Shown here in pieces: positions 8,961-17,363 of a DNA stretch of 64,000 bases. The first letter of the stretch is position 1. Every line of letters starts with the position of its first letter. The notes beneath the pieces are model-generated. The model worked only from the letters and a program-made list of their open reading frames with translations, was not told the DNA's origin and did no database searches. Both the position numbers and the translations under genes were made by a program. The DNA comes from Pseudomonas sp. FeN3W (GTDB taxonomy: Bacteria; Pseudomonadota; Gammaproteobacteria; Pseudomonadales; Pseudomonadaceae): the NCBI GenBank assembly GCA_030263805.2, contig CP136010.1:2991001-3055000 (forward strand), read 5' to 3'.

Positions 8961-8989
8961 AATCTAGGTTGGAAGTTTATTTATTGCAA
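8961..8989 (-). promoter_or_regulatory. Possible sigma-70 promoter of hipA-hipB
   Basis: Read leftward: TTGCAA (8989-8984), a 17-bp spacer, TAGATT (8966-8961). Each hexamer matches 4 of 6 consensus bases. It sits between and partly over operators 1 and 2, as expected for an autorepressed promoter. It is a weak match, so only a suggestion. Confidence 0.35.
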
Positions 8990-8999
8990 TAGAAAGCAA
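8984..8999. promoter_or_regulatory. Operator 2 of the hipA-hipB operon (imperfect)
   Basis: TTGCA-N6-AGCAA, one base off the repeat seen in operators 1 and 3. Its centre is 41 bp from operator 1. Confidence 0.45.
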
Positions 9000-9025
9000 A
9001 TCAAATGGCTTCCGTCCGTTGTCTT

Positions 9026-9041
9026 TTGCACTTTGATGCAA
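9026..9041. promoter_or_regulatory. Operator 3 of the hipA-hipB operon
   Basis: TTGCA-N6-TGCAA again, with the same six-base spacing and unrelated spacer bases. Its centre is 42 bp from operator 2 and 83 bp from operator 1, so all three lie on nearly the same helical face. Confidence 0.55.
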
Positions 9042-9177
9042 GTCAATGGGCTCGGCGATATCGCGGTGGCGCGCACAGCGTGCTGTGTTCGATGCAGCCG
9101 ATAGATGCGGCTGGTCGGCTGAAGCCCACCAGGGACGCCATTTCCGCGGTAAACCACGGACGCCAGGTGCATGAATG

Positions 9178-9214
9178 AAAAAGCCGCTGCCCTCTCACGG
9201 GGGCAGCGGCTTTT
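9178..9214 (-). terminator. Terminator of trpBA (may work in both directions)
   Basis: A 10-bp stem GCCGCTGCCC/GGGCAGCGGC (9183-9192 and 9201-9210) with an 8-base loop. It is flanked by AAAAA on the left (UUUUU for leftward transcripts from trpA) and TTTT on the right. Confidence 0.85.
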
Positions 9215-9226
9215 CGGTTACGGCAC

Positions 9227-9286
9227 TAGGGTCTGTTGCCATTTCTCGCAGCAACGCGGCTCGCGATGAAACGGCAACAGACCCTA
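9227..9286. repeat. 60-bp dispersed element with perfect 14-bp inverted ends
   Basis: The ends TAGGGTCTGTTGCC and GGCAACAGACCCTA are exact reverse complements. The interior GCGGCTCGCGATGAAACGG resembles that of a longer element at 39810-39912. It lies between the trpA stop and its terminator and has no coding capacity. Confidence 0.6.
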
Positions 9287-9290
9287 AACC

Positions 9291-10112
9291 TCAGCCGCGG
9301 GCGCCACGTACTCCGGCGCTGATCTCGCGGCACAGGCCGAGCACACCTTCCACCGCAGCCTCCGCGCTCTTGGCCCCGGCGATCTGGTCGATCAGCGCCG
9401 AGCCCACCACCACGCCCTCGGTCAGCCGGGCGATGGCGGCGGCCTGTTCCGGCGTGCGGATGCCGAAGCCTACGCACACCGGCAGGTCGGTATGGCGCTT
9501 GAGGCGCGCCACCGCTTCCTCGACGTGTTCCAGGGTGGCGGAACCTGCACCGGTCACGCCGGCCACCGAGACGTAGTAGACGAAGCCCGAACTGCCATTG
9601 AGCACCACCGGCAGGCGCTGGTCGTCGGTGGTCGGGGTGGTCAGGCGGATGAAGTCGATGCCGGCGTTCTGGGCCGGGTCGCAGAGCTCGTCGTTATGCT
9701 CCGGCGGCAGGTCGACGACGATCAGGCCGTCGACACCCGCTTCCTTCGCATCGCTGACGAAGCGCACGACGCCATAGGCGAAGATCGGGTTGTAGTAGCC
9801 CATCAGCACCAGCGGGGTGCTGCTGTTGGTCTCGCGGAATTCGCGGACCATCTGCAGCGTCTTCGGTAGATTCTGCTTCGCTGCCAAGGCACGGATGTTG
9901 GCCAGCTGGATCGCCGGGCCGTCGGCCATCGGGTCGGTGAACGGCATGCCCAGCTCGATGACGTCGGCGCCAGCCTCCGGCAGGCCCTTGAGGATGGCGA
10001 GCGAGGTGGCGTAGTCCGGGTCACCGGCGGTCACGAAAGTCACCAGCGCGGCGCGGTTTTCCTGCTTCAGCTGTGCGAAGCGGGCCTGCAAGCGGGAGTT
10101 CACCGAGCTCAT
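9291..10112 (-). CDS. trpA: Tryptophan synthase alpha subunit
   Basis: A 273-residue TIM-barrel enzyme that splits indole-3-glycerol phosphate into indole and glyceraldehyde 3-phosphate and feeds indole to TrpB. Family motifs are clear: ALVTFVTAGDPD, GADVIELGMPFTDPMADGP (containing the catalytic Glu), LMGYYNPIFAYG, GVDGLIVVDLPPEH with the catalytic Asp region, and GFGIRTPEQ. The start overlaps the trpB stop by four bases (ATGA), so translation is coupled. The operon is likely activated by the divergent TrpI in response to indoleglycerol phosphate, as in other pseudomonads. Confidence 0.97.
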   Translation of the reverse strand: MSSVNSRLQARFAQLKQENRAALVTFVTAGDPDYATSLAILKGLPEAGADVIELGMPFTDPMADGPAIQLANIRALAAKQNLPKTLQMVREFRETNSSTPLVLMGYYNPIFAYGVVRFVSDAKEAGVDGLIVVDLPPEHNDELCDPAQNAGIDFIRLTTPTTDDQRLPVVLNGSSGFVYYVSVAGVTGAGSATLEHVEEAVARLKRHTDLPVCVGFGIRTPEQAAAIARLTEGVVVGSALIDQIAGAKSAEAAVEGVLGLCREISAGVRGARG

Positions 10113-11320
10113 ATATGTTCTTCCTGTTCGTCGTAGTGGTGCATGACGGTTTGCATGTCCTTGTCGCCGCGGCCGGAGAGGTTGACCACCATCAGGTGTT
10201 CCTTGGGCAGCGTTGCCGCGCGCTTGAAGGCTTCGGCCAGGGCGTGGGCCGATTCCAGCGCCGGGATGATGCCTTCCAGGCGGCAGCACTGGTGGAACGC
10301 GGCCAGGGCTTCGTCATCGGTGCAGGGCACGTATTCGACGCGCTTGATCTCGTGCAACCAGGCGTGTTCGGGGCCGACGCCGGGGTAGTCGAGGCCGGCG
10401 GAAATCGAATGCGCGTCGGTGATCTGGCCGTCGGCGTCCTGCAGCAGGAAGGTGCGGTTACCGTGCAGCACGCCCGGCGCGCCGCCGGCCATGCTCGCGG
10501 CGTGCTTGCCGGTGTCGATGCCGTGGCCGGCCGCTTCGACGCCGACGATCTGTACGCCTTCGTCATCGAGGAACGGGTGGAACAGGCCGATGGCGTTGGA
10601 ACCACCGCCGATGCAGGCGATCAGCGAGTCGGGCAGGCGGCCTTCCTTCTGCATGATCTGCTCGCGAACCTCGTTGCCGATCACCGACTGGAAGTCGCGC
10701 ACCATGGCCGGGTAGGGGTGCGGGCCGGCGGCCGTGCCGATCAGGTAGAAGGTGTTGTGAACGTTGGTCACCCAGTCGCGCAGGGCTTCGTTCATGGCGT
10801 CCTTCAGCGTGCCGGTGCCGGCGGTGACCGGGATCACCTCGGCGCCCAAGAGCCTCATGCGGAAGACGTTGGCCTGCTGGCGCTCGATGTCGGTGGTGCC
10901 CATGTACACCACGCACTGCATGCCGAAGCGCGCGGCCACGGTGGCGGTGGCCACGCCGTGCATGCCGGCGCCGGTCTCGGCGATGATGCGCTGCTTGCCC
11001 ATACGCTTGGCCAGGAGGATCTGGCCGATGCAGTTGTTGATCTTGTGCGCGCCGGTGTGGTTCAGGTCTTCGCGCTTGAGGTAGATCTTCGCGCCACCGA
11101 AGTGCTCGGAGAGGCGCTCGGCGAAGTACAGCGGGCTGGCGCGGCCGATGTAGTCACGCTGGAAGTAGGCCAGCTCCTCGAGGAAGGCCGGGTCGCTCTT
11201 GGCCTTCTCGTATTCGGCGGCCAGCTGGTTGATCAGCGGCATCAGGGTTTCGGCGACGAACTGGCCGCCGAAGCGGCCGAACAGGCCGCGGGTGTCGGGG
11301 CCGGTGCGGTATGAGGTCAT
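10109..11320 (-). CDS. trpB: Tryptophan synthase beta subunit
   Basis: A 403-residue pyridoxal-phosphate enzyme joining indole and serine to make tryptophan. The PLP lysine is K93 in HTGAHKINNC. Other hallmarks are FGGQFVAETLMP, GAGMHGVATA and the phosphate-binding GGGSNAIGLFHP. The ATG at 11320 follows AAGGAGCCTCAC. The upstream frame to 11452 is intergenic repeat and not part of the protein. It forms a two-gene operon with trpA, divergent from trpI. Confidence 0.97.
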   Translation of the reverse strand: MTSYRTGPDTRGLFGRFGGQFVAETLMPLINQLAAEYEKAKSDPAFLEELAYFQRDYIGRASPLYFAERLSEHFGGAKIYLKREDLNHTGAHKINNCIGQILLAKRMGKQRIIAETGAGMHGVATATVAARFGMQCVVYMGTTDIERQQANVFRMRLLGAEVIPVTAGTGTLKDAMNEALRDWVTNVHNTFYLIGTAAGPHPYPAMVRDFQSVIGNEVREQIMQKEGRLPDSLIACIGGGSNAIGLFHPFLDDEGVQIVGVEAAGHGIDTGKHAASMAGGAPGVLHGNRTFLLQDADGQITDAHSISAGLDYPGVGPEHAWLHEIKRVEYVPCTDDEALAAFHQCCRLEGIIPALESAHALAEAFKRAATLPKEHLMVVNLSGRGDKDMQTVMHHYDEQEEHI

Positions 11321-11360
11321 GTGAGGCTCCTTGGATGGTGCCGACACGCAGTCGGGTGAC

Positions 11361-11444
11361 CGTAGGGTGGACAACGGCGCAGCCTTGTCCACGCGATCGA
11401 TGCACGCCAGCGTGGAACTCGCTTCGCGAGTTTTCCACCCTACG
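11361..11444. repeat. GTAGGGTGGA-family repeat inside the trpI-trpBA promoter region
   Basis: Two facing copies: CGTAGGGTGGACAACGG...CTTGTCC, and GTGGAACTCGC...GCGAGTTTTCCACCCTACG (about 11411-11444). They occupy much of the 208-bp gap where TrpI would have to act. They leave about 40 bp beside trpB and about 80 bp beside trpI free. Confidence 0.65.
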
Positions 11445-11528
11445 GCAGTCATTGAGGAGAGCTTACGGCTGCCGGCGCCGGGTTAAAAGCGATAAGATCG
11501 CCATAACCTGTCAGGAAAACTCACATTC

Positions 11529-12431
11529 ATGGCTCGGGATCTTCCTCCGCTCAACGCCTTGCGCGCTTTCGAGTCGGCCGCTCGTCTGGGTAGCGTAAGC
11601 GAAGCGGCGCGCGAGCTGCATGTCACCCACGGAGCCGTCAGCCGGCAGGTCAAGCAGCTCGAAGAGCAGCTGGGCATTGGCCTGTTCGTCAAAGAAGGTC
11701 GTGGCGTAAAACTCACGGATGCCGGGGTGCGCCTGCGCGATGCCGCCAGCGAGGCCTTCGAGCGCTTGCGCAGCACCTGTGCCGAGTTGCAGCGGCAGAC
11801 CGCCGAAGCGCCATTCGTCCTCGGTTGCCCCGGCAGCCTGCTGGCGCGCTGGTTCATTCCGCGGCTGGACCGGCTCAATCGCGACCTGCCCGAGCTGCGC
11901 CTGCAGCTGTCCGCCAGCGAAGGCGAGCTGGACCCGCGCAAGCCGGGCCTGGATGCCACGCTGTGGTACGCCGAGCCGCCGTGGCCGGCGGATATGCAGG
12001 TGTTCGAGCTGGCCGCCGAGCGCATTGGCCCGGTGCTCAGCCCCTACCATCCGCGCTGTGCCGAGCTGCGCAGCGCGCCGCCCGCGGCATTGCTGGAAGA
12101 GGCGCTGCTGCATACCGCCTCGCGCCCGCAGGCCTGGCCGAGCTGGGCTCGCCGGCAGCAGCTGGACCCCACGCAGCTGCGCCTCGGGCAGAGCTTCGAG
12201 CACCTGTACTTCCTTCTCGAGGCGGCACTGGCTGGTCTCGGAGTGGCCATCGCACCGCAGCAACTGGTCGCCGACGACCTGAAATCAGGGCGTTTGCTGG
12301 CGCCCTGGGGTTTCGTCGAAACGAGCGCCCGGCTGGCGCTCTGGGTGCCGGCGCGGCGGCTGGACCGGCGGGCCGAGCGCCTGGCTGAGTGGCTGCGAGA
12401 CGAGCTGCGCAGTGCAGAGAAGCCCGGGTAA
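11529..12431 (+). CDS. trpI: LysR-family activator of tryptophan synthase genes
   Basis: A 300-residue LysR-type regulator. The N-terminal helix-turn-helix is LNALRAFESAARLGSVSEAARELHVTHGAVSRQVKQLEEQLG (given as positions 9-50), followed by a linker helix and an effector domain. Its place directly divergent from trpBA, and the GcvA/TrpI-like helix-turn-helix, identify it as TrpI, which activates trpBA when indoleglycerol phosphate accumulates. The ATG at 11529 is preceded by CAGGAAAACTCACATTC. Confidence 0.92.
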   Translation: MARDLPPLNALRAFESAARLGSVSEAARELHVTHGAVSRQVKQLEEQLGIGLFVKEGRGVKLTDAGVRLRDAASEAFERLRSTCAELQRQTAEAPFVLGCPGSLLARWFIPRLDRLNRDLPELRLQLSASEGELDPRKPGLDATLWYAEPPWPADMQVFELAAERIGPVLSPYHPRCAELRSAPPAALLEEALLHTASRPQAWPSWARRQQLDPTQLRLGQSFEHLYFLLEAALAGLGVAIAPQQLVADDLKSGRLLAPWGFVETSARLALWVPARRLDRRAERLAEWLRDELRSAEKPG

Positions 12432-12743
12432 GCGTCGGCGTGGCTTGATTTGCGATTGGATGGTCCCGCAAAAGACGCGGGGTCTGGAATGCGCAGATCG
12501 CTTCCACGGCAGCCTTTCTTGTATGGGGAAGGCGCAGCGCGGTCATTTCAAGAATACGTTCGGGGTGTCGTGATCTGAGCGTGCAGACGCCTGGCACCGC
12601 GGCAACCGCAGTCATTCGCGGCGCGTCCATGGCGGCTTGAACTCGGTCGTCGCCATCGAGTCCTACGCCGCACGGCAGCGGAGCGATCACCGATCGCAGC
12701 GGTTTTCTCCGATGCTTTCTTCTGCCTCGAAAGGACTTAGCGA
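12432..12743. other. 312-bp intergenic stretch with no recognised feature
   Basis: The gap between trpI and the DUF3060 gene. I see no convincing gene, repeat of the window's families, or terminator. The promoter of the downstream gene presumably lies near its right end. Confidence 0.5.
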
Positions 12744-13244
12744 ATGAATGCTTGCGCTTCTGCTGCGATGCTCGCGGTCGGCCTGCTGTTGACGACGGCG
12801 GCCCATGCTCAACCGATCGAACTGGAGGGCATCGAGCTGTCGCGGGATGTGCCCTGCCTCGGCAAGGACGTGAACATCTCCGGCAACGCCAACAGGATCA
12901 GCCTCACCGGGGAGTGCGGCGTGGTGCAGGTTTACGGGACAGATCATGAGGTCAGCCTGGAGAAGGCGTCCGCGCTGGAGGTGTCCGGCAGCGGCATTAG
13001 CGTATCGGCGAAGTCCGTCGACCGCCTGACCGTGGACACCAACAAGAACCGTGTCCGCACCATCGTCCTCGGCCGTGGCCAGACCGCTATCGTCGAGGTG
13101 TCGGGCGCCGAGCATGGGCTGGAGCTGGTGTTCGACGGCCCGGCACAGGTCACCCTGGATGGCATCGACAACCGCTTGCAGTGGCGTGGGGATGAGCCGG
13201 CGCTTTCCTCGTCCGGTGTCGGTCATCAGATCGACCGGCACTAG
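12744..13244 (+). CDS. Exported DUF3060 protein
   Basis: A 166-residue protein with a clear signal peptide (residues 1-22, cleavage after AHA). The mature part is a run of short beta repeats: VPCLGKDVNISGNANRIS, TGECGVVQVYGTDHEVS, and so on with repeated GN/DN-type turns. This is the DUF3060 pattern, and a right-handed beta-helix-like fold is likely. Cys at the start of the first two repeats may form a disulfide. The function is unknown. It is convergent with galE, with a strong hairpin between the stops. Confidence 0.75.
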   Translation: MNACASAAMLAVGLLLTTAAHAQPIELEGIELSRDVPCLGKDVNISGNANRISLTGECGVVQVYGTDHEVSLEKASALEVSGSGISVSAKSVDRLTVDTNKNRVRTIVLGRGQTAIVEVSGAEHGLELVFDGPAQVTLDGIDNRLQWRGDEPALSSSGVGHQIDRH

Positions 13245-13270
13245 GACGAGCATCGCCGTCTCGAGCGACT

Positions 13271-13299
13271 GGTCGTGCGGCGGGATGCGCCGCACGACC
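13271..13299. terminator. 12-bp perfect hairpin between convergent DUF3060 and galE genes
   Basis: GGTCGTGCGGCG/CGCCGCACGACC around a 5-base loop, placed between two gene ends. Neither side has a U-tract, so it may be a two-way transcript end stabiliser rather than a classical terminator. Confidence 0.6.
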
Positions 13300-13304
13300 G
13301 GGCC

Positions 13305-14366
13305 TCAGCTGGCCAGGGCGGTCTGCGCAGTGGCTTCCGCGGCGGCGGCCTTTTCCTCGGCGTACCCGCGCGGGTTGCGGCTCTGCCAGCGCCAGGCGTC
13401 GGCAAGCATGGTGGTCAGATCCTTTTCGGCGCGCCAGTCCAGCTCCAGTTCGGCCTTGCTCGGGTCCGACCAGCACTGGGCGATGTCGCCGCTGCGACGT
13501 GGCTTGATCACGTGGGGCAGCGGGCGGCCGGTGACTTCCTCGAAGGCGGTGATCATCTCGCGTACCGAATGGCCCTTGCCGGTGCCGAGGTTCCACGTGG
13601 AAACACCATGAATCAGCTGCAGTCGCTCCAGCGCTTTCAGATGTCCCTTGGCCAGGTCGACCACGTGAATGTAGTCGCGCACGCCGGTGCCGTCCGGGGT
13701 CGGGTAATCGTTGCCGTATACGTTCAGCTGCTTTCGTCGGCCCACCGCCACCTGCAGCATGTAGGGCAGCAGGTTGTTCGGCACGCCGTTGGGGTCTTCG
13801 CCGATCAGCCCCGACTCGTGTGCGCCGATCGGGTTGAAGTAGCGCAGCAGGCCGATGGACCAGCGCGGGTCGGAGTCGGCCAGGCCCTTGAGCACGTTCT
13901 CGGCCATCAGCTTGGACTGGCCGTAGGGGTTGGTCGGCACGCCAATGGGCCGGTCCTCGATGATCGGCATCACCGGCGATTCGCCGTAGACCGTCGCCGA
14001 TGAGCTGAACACCAGCCTGAACACACCGGCTTCGGCCATCGCCTGGCACAGCGCGATGCTGCCGCCGACGTTGGTTTCGTAGTAGCGCAGCGGCTCACGC
14101 ACGCTTTCGCCAACCGCCTTCAGGCCAGCGAAATGCATGACCGCGCTGATCGGGTAGGCGGCGAACAGTGCCTTGAGCAGCGAGCGATTGCGCACGTCGC
14201 CCCTGACCAGTTGCAGCGGCCTGCCGGCGAGCTGTTCGACGCGGTCCAGAGCCGTCTGCGAGCTGTTGCACAGATTGTCCAGCACCAGCACTTCGTGCCC
14301 GGCCTGCAGCAGTTCGAGCACCGCGTGTGAGCCGATGTAGCCGGCTCCTCCTGTTACCAGAATCAT
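13305..14366 (-). CDS. galE: UDP-glucose 4-epimerase
   Basis: A 353-residue short-chain dehydrogenase-type epimerase converting UDP-glucose and UDP-galactose. Key elements are the NAD-binding MILVTGGAGYIGSHAVLEL, the SSSATVYG segment with the catalytic Ser/Thr, and the YxxxK motif in PYGQSKLMAE. The ATG at 14366 follows GCGGAGGTAGACAG; the upstream extension is ignored. The C-terminal 15 residues are alanine-rich (EEKAAAAEATAQTALAS). Its product is the substrate chain for the UDP-galactopyranose mutase encoded divergently at 15958, so the genes probably serve one glycan. Confidence 0.95.
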   Translation of the reverse strand: MILVTGGAGYIGSHAVLELLQAGHEVLVLDNLCNSSQTALDRVEQLAGRPLQLVRGDVRNRSLLKALFAAYPISAVMHFAGLKAVGESVREPLRYYETNVGGSIALCQAMAEAGVFRLVFSSSATVYGESPVMPIIEDRPIGVPTNPYGQSKLMAENVLKGLADSDPRWSIGLLRYFNPIGAHESGLIGEDPNGVPNNLLPYMLQVAVGRRKQLNVYGNDYPTPDGTGVRDYIHVVDLAKGHLKALERLQLIHGVSTWNLGTGKGHSVREMITAFEEVTGRPLPHVIKPRRSGDIAQCWSDPSKAELELDWRAEKDLTTMLADAWRWQSRNPRGYAEEKAAAAEATAQTALAS

Positions 14367-14785
14367 CTGTCTACCTCCGCATTCGCTGTCTTTTCGACAC
14401 GCTCGGGACACTGCGGCTGGCCAGTGAGTGGCGCTGCATGAGTCTCCGTAATCTGGAATCGGCGAAACGGAACGGGACGGCGACGACGAGCTGCGCGCAG
14501 GAGTTCCGGTGCCGGTGTAAGGCGTCCTGTTGATAGGGACGGGACAAGGTTCTGGCGAGTTCCATCCAGCCGCCGGACGGCCGACGGGCTGTGCTATCGG
14601 ATGATTGGCGGGAACCCGAACCGCCGATTGCCGTCCACTATCGGCGAACGACGCGGGTTGCAGGCCATCTGATGGCTCCGTTGTCGTGGCGCGATGACTC
14701 GCCTTACGCAGGGCAGCGCTGGCATCGACGTGGCATGGTGAGTGGGCAGGAATGCCTGGGCACGGCTACCGAAATGAGGTGCTAC
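14367..14785. other. 419-bp divergent intergenic region between galE and the glycosyltransferase
   Basis: It should contain the promoters of both divergent units. The frame of the glycosyltransferase is open from 14591, but that part does not read like protein. I see no operator or repeat that I can name. Confidence 0.45.
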
Positions 14786-15970
14786 ATGAGTTGGGCCGGC
14801 CCGTTCCAGTACGACATCGGTAAATCCCGCAACGCGCAGCAGGCGCCGGCCGAAGTGGTCTTCGATGATCAGATCCCGACGCTGCTGTGCCTCTCGCACC
14901 TACGCTGGAGCTTCGTCTACCAGCGCCCGCAGCACCTGATGTCGCGCTTCGCCCGCGACTACAACGTGCTCTTCCATGAAGAACCCATTCCCACCGAGGA
15001 TGCCCAGCCCTGGCTGGAAGTGCGCCCCGAGGAGAACGGCGTACAGGTGCTGATCCCGCGCCTGCCGGCCGGTTGCGAGGGCGGTGAGGCGATTCGCGTG
15101 CAACGCCAGCTGCTCGACGACTACCTGGAAAAACTCGGCGTCGGTGAGCTGATGCTCTGGTACTACACGCCAATGAGCCTGGCCTTCTCCGATCACCTGG
15201 CGCCGAACCTGATCGTCTACGACTGCATGGACGAGCTCTCGGCGTTTCGCGGGGCGCCGCCGCAGCTGATCGAGCGCGAGGTGGAGCTGATGTGCCGTGC
15301 CAACCTGGTCTTCACCGGCGGCTACAGCCTCTACGAGGCCAAGCGCCAGCGCCACGACAACGCCCACCCGTTCCCCAGCAGCGTGGATGTCGAGCACTTC
15401 GCCGCCGCGCGCCGGCCGCAGCATGACCCGGATGACCAGGCGGAAATCCCCCATCCGCGTCTGGGCTTCTACGGCGTGATCGACGAACGCCTGGACCTCG
15501 AACTGATCGAGCAGGTCGCGCGGATGAAGCCGGAGTGGCAGATCGTCCTGGTCGGCCCGGTGGTCAAGATCGACCCCGCCGAGCTGCCGCAGCGCGACAA
15601 CATCCACTACCTGGGCGGCAAGACCTACGACGAGCTGCCGCAATACTTGTCCGGCTGGGACGTGGCGATCATGCCGTTCGCGCTGAACGAATCGACCCGC
15701 TTCATCAGCCCGACCAAGACCCCCGAATACCTGGCCGGCGGCTGCCCGGTGGTGTCCACGCCGATCACCGATGTGCTGCGCACCTACGGCGACACCGGCA
15801 TCGTGCGCATCGCCGACAGCGCCGAAGCGTTCGTCGCCGCCAGCGAAGCCGCCCTGGCCGATGCCGAAGACCGTGACGGTCTCCTGGCCAAGGCCGACGA
15901 GATCCTCGGCGACATGTCCTGGGATCACACCTGGAGCCTGATGAAGGAAAAAATGCAATGCGCGATATGA
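14786..15970 (+). CDS. Glycosyltransferase (GT-B, family 1-like)
   Basis: A 394-residue protein. It begins with the segment typical of this group, LLCLSHLRWSFVYQRPQHLMSRF, then a mid-region YDCMDELSAFRGAP. It ends with a GT-B donor domain: RLGFYGVIDERLD, LVGPVVKID, and the E-x7-E-like FISPTKTPEYLAGGCPVVST. It would move a sugar from a nucleotide donor to an unknown acceptor in the cytoplasm. The ATG at 14786 follows GAGGTGCTAC. Its end overlaps the glf start by 13 bp, so the two are translationally coupled. Donor and acceptor cannot be read, although the neighbour suggests UDP-galactofuranose. Confidence 0.82.
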   Translation: MSWAGPFQYDIGKSRNAQQAPAEVVFDDQIPTLLCLSHLRWSFVYQRPQHLMSRFARDYNVLFHEEPIPTEDAQPWLEVRPEENGVQVLIPRLPAGCEGGEAIRVQRQLLDDYLEKLGVGELMLWYYTPMSLAFSDHLAPNLIVYDCMDELSAFRGAPPQLIEREVELMCRANLVFTGGYSLYEAKRQRHDNAHPFPSSVDVEHFAAARRPQHDPDDQAEIPHPRLGFYGVIDERLDLELIEQVARMKPEWQIVLVGPVVKIDPAELPQRDNIHYLGGKTYDELPQYLSGWDVAIMPFALNESTRFISPTKTPEYLAGGCPVVSTPITDVLRTYGDTGIVRIADSAEAFVAASEAALADAEDRDGLLAKADEILGDMSWDHTWSLMKEKMQCAI

Positions 15971-17163
15971 GCCCGCAGGACAGCAACCCGGAACGTCTCG
16001 GCGCAGGCGCGGGCGACCAGCCACAGGCGCGCAGGCGTGGCTTCGATTACCTGATCGTCGGCGCCGGTTTCGCCGGCAGCGTGCTCGCCGAGCGGCTGGC
16101 CAGGGGCTTGAACAAGCGCGTGCTGGTGGTCGACCGGCGGCCGCACATCGCCGGCAACGCCTACGACTACCACGACGAGTCCGGCGTGCTGATCCACCGC
16201 TACGGCCCGCACATCTTCCACACCAATGCCCAGCGCATCGTCGACTACCTCTCGCAGTTCACCGAGTGGCGCCCCTATGAGCATCGCGTGCTGGCGCAGG
16301 TGGACGGCCAGCAGGTGCCGATTCCGATCAACATGACCACGCTGAATCGGCTCTACGGCCTGAACATGAGCAGCGAAGAGGAAGCGGCGGATTTTCTCGC
16401 CAGCCGCGCCGAGCCGGTGGAAAACATCCAGACCAGCGAGGATGTGGTGATCAACGGCATCGGCCGCGAGCTGTACCAGAAGTTCTTTCGCGGCTACACC
16501 CGCAAGCAATGGGGCCTGGACCCGTCGCAGCTGGACAAGTCGGTGACCTCGCGCATCCCCACGCGCACCAACACCGATGACCGTTACTTCACCGACAGCT
16601 TCCAGCAGATGCCCAAGCACGGCTACACGAAGATGTTCGAGAAGATGCTGGCGCATCCGAACATCAAGGTGATGCTCAACACCGATTACCGCGAGATCCG
16701 CGACGAGGTGCAGCATGACCAGCTGATCTTCTGCGGGCCGATCGACGAGTACTTCGACTACCGCTTCGGCAAGCTGCCGTACCGCTCGCTGAAGTTCGAG
16801 CACAAGCAGCTCGAGCAGGAACGGTTCCAGGCCGTGGGCACGGTCAACTACCCCAGCGAAGACGTGCCCTACACACGCATCAGCGAATACAAGCACCTGA
16901 CCGGGCAGGTGCACCCGAAGACCAGCATCACCTACGAGTACCCCGCGGCCGAGGGCGATCCCTACTACCCGATCCCGCGGCCGGAAAATGCCGAGCTGTA
17001 CAAGCGCTACCAGCAGCTGGCGGACGAGACGCCCGGCGTGACCTTCGTCGGCCGCCTCGGCACCTACAAGTACTACAACATGGATCAGGTGGTGGGGCAG
17101 GCGCTGGCGCTGTACAAGCGCATCGAGGAAGCCGAACGCGCCATGGCGCCGGTCGTGGGTTGA
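15958..17163 (+). CDS. glf: UDP-galactopyranose mutase
   Basis: A 401-residue flavoenzyme that interconverts UDP-galactopyranose and UDP-galactofuranose. After an N-terminal extension of about 22 residues comes the FAD-binding YLIVGAGFAGSVLAERLA, then DRRPHIAGNAYD. The characteristic RYGPHIFHT follows, then QQVPIPINMTTLN and FFRGYTRKQWGLDP. A second ATG at 15967 exists, but the ATG at 15958 is better spaced from AAGGAAAA. Galactofuranose occurs in bacterial surface polysaccharides and glycolipids. With galE alongside, a full route from UDP-glucose to UDP-galactofuranose is present. Confidence 0.93.
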   Translation: MRDMSPQDSNPERLGAGAGDQPQARRRGFDYLIVGAGFAGSVLAERLARGLNKRVLVVDRRPHIAGNAYDYHDESGVLIHRYGPHIFHTNAQRIVDYLSQFTEWRPYEHRVLAQVDGQQVPIPINMTTLNRLYGLNMSSEEEAADFLASRAEPVENIQTSEDVVINGIGRELYQKFFRGYTRKQWGLDPSQLDKSVTSRIPTRTNTDDRYFTDSFQQMPKHGYTKMFEKMLAHPNIKVMLNTDYREIRDEVQHDQLIFCGPIDEYFDYRFGKLPYRSLKFEHKQLEQERFQAVGTVNYPSEDVPYTRISEYKHLTGQVHPKTSITYEYPAAEGDPYYPIPRPENAELYKRYQQLADETPGVTFVGRLGTYKYYNMDQVVGQALALYKRIEEAERAMAPVVG

Positions 17164-17242
17164 GGCGGGCGGCGATGCGCTGAGTGGGCGGCGTGCGTTG
17201 CCCATGGAGCGGCAGGCGCGCGGTGGTGGGGCGGGGTTCGCT

Positions 17243-17330
17243 CGTTGGGCTTCGTCACTGCGTTCCTCAACCCAACCTACGCATCCGGCGATCAACCGTA
17301 GGTTGGGTTGAGCGAAGCGAAGCCCAACAC
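17243..17330. repeat. GTAGGTTGGGTT-family palindromic repeats (two facing copies)
   Basis: GTTGGGCTTCG...CAACCCAACCTACG (17243-17281) faces GTAGGTTGGGTTGAGCGAAG...GCCCAACA (17297-17329). They sit in the 200-bp gap between glf and the glycosidase-like gene. The same family recurs at 39947-40058 and three times at 52355-52734. Confidence 0.7.
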
Positions 17331-17363
17331 CCCCCCGATCCCGACATGACACAGAGGTAAACG

